Below are positions 4,970-5,352 of a stretch of DNA of 5,352 nucleotides, one piece after another. Source of the stretch: Gammaproteobacteria bacterium. GTDB lineage: Bacteria; Pseudomonadota; Gammaproteobacteria; Eutrophobiales; Eutrophobiaceae. Below the pieces are notes generated by a model. The model saw only the letters and a program-made list of their open reading frames with translations, made no database searches and was not told the DNA's origin. Both the position numbers and the translations under genes were made by a program. Location of the stretch: the NCBI GenBank assembly GCA_009843675.1, contig VYCZ01000374.1, positions 1-5,352 on the forward strand, in the 5' to 3' direction. Position 1 is the first letter of the stretch. The number at the start of each line of letters is the position of its first letter.

Positions 4970-5352
4970 CGCCAGCATCGGCGGGGTGGACAGCGCCTTG
5001 CGAGTACCGGCCAATCCGCTAGCGACCACGATCACCACGGACAGCAACGGCGTGATGAGCCAGACCCACGGATTGACCACCACGTCCATGTGAAACACGT
5101 ATTCGGCCAGTAACAGTTCCGCCGCGGTAGCCGTCAGGGCGGCGATAATGCCGGCGATCAGACCCAGGATGGCGAACTCCGCCAGCAGGCCGGCGAGAAC
5201 GTGGCCGCGCTCCGCGCCCAGGGTGTTCAGCAGCGCGGTCTCGTACCTGCGTTCATCATGGGTGGTTTGCAGCGCGGCCAGCAGGACAATGATTCCCGCC
5301 AGCAGGGTGAAACCCGACACGAACTCCACCGCCTTCGCCACCTGTTCCATGA
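4955..5352 (-). CDS. C-terminal part of an FtsX-like ABC transporter permease, YbbP type (partial)
   Basis: The minus-strand frame is open to the right edge, so the gene starts beyond the window; the Met at 5350 is internal. About 132 codons are visible. Counting from that Met, three membrane segments are apparent (about residues 11-27, 56-78 and 95-114), with a cytoplasmic loop between the first two carrying HDERRYETALLNTLGAERG (31-49), typical of FtsX-like permeases in which this loop meets the ATPase. The protein ends GTRKALSTPPMLALRQS, where the PP.LR-like tail is also typical. The wording of the FTLLAGIIVLLAALQTTHDE block resembles YbbP (COG3127) more than LolC or MacB; full members are near 800 residues. 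The partner ATPase (YbbA type) would be expected upstream of it, outside the window to the right. Its likely role is in envelope or lipid-linked export; the substrate is unknown. Confidence 0.88.
   Translation of the reverse strand, partial: MEQVAKAVEFVSGFTLLAGIIVLLAALQTTHDERRYETALLNTLGAERGHVLAGLLAEFAILGLIAGIIAALTATAAELLLAEYVFHMDVVVNPWVWLITPLLSVVIVVASGLAGTRKALSTPPMLALRQS

Noticed and set aside
5348..5350. ATG at 5350 as the true start of a 131-residue permease
   Set aside because: The conserved YbbP-type C-terminus is clearly a fragment of a protein several times longer, and the frame stays open to the window edge.

Overview
The window looks like ordinary chromosome from a moderately GC-rich proteobacterium, most likely a gammaproteobacterium. 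The ferrochelatase closely resembles the E. coli enzyme as I remember it, and the last gene matches the C-terminus of YbbP-type permeases. The taxonomic call is inference from protein resemblance only; no marker RNA is present.

Layout from left to right. (1) Bases 1-84 probably hold the tail of an upstream gene. It runs into a 112-residue protein of unknown function (71-409), which overlaps the start of a CaiB/BaiF family III CoA-transferase (390-1628). All point right, and the overlaps suggest one transcript. (2) Ferrochelatase (hemH, 1640-2653) points left and converges on the CoA-transferase, with a GC-rich hairpin at the junction. (3) Bases 2654-2873 form a divergent intergenic region with two short palindromes and a triple CGCAGAT repeat. 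(4) A probable two-gene operon points right: an N-formylglutamate amidohydrolase-like protein of the COG3931 type (2874-3686) and a YbdK-type glutamate-cysteine ligase family 2 / carboxylate-amine ligase (3694-4836). They are 7 bases apart, and the second gene's Shine-Dalgarno lies over the first gene's stop region. (5) Bases 4824-4945 hold two long imperfect hairpins in tandem with flanking short repeats, resembling a REP/BIME-type element. The first hairpin supplies the last residues and stop codon of the ligase. (6) The C-terminal 132 or so codons of an FtsX-like ABC transporter permease (YbbP-like) run in from the right edge on the minus strand.

Functionally the genes are mixed: CoA-ester metabolism, the last step of haem synthesis, a possible gamma-glutamyl amide make-and-break pair, and an export or lipoprotein-type permease. 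I do not see a defence system, CRISPR array, RNA gene, phage or complete insertion sequence. The parts most worth a second look are the tandem hairpin element that has captured a stop codon, the repeat in the hemH divergent region, and the poorly characterised amidohydrolase-ligase pair.
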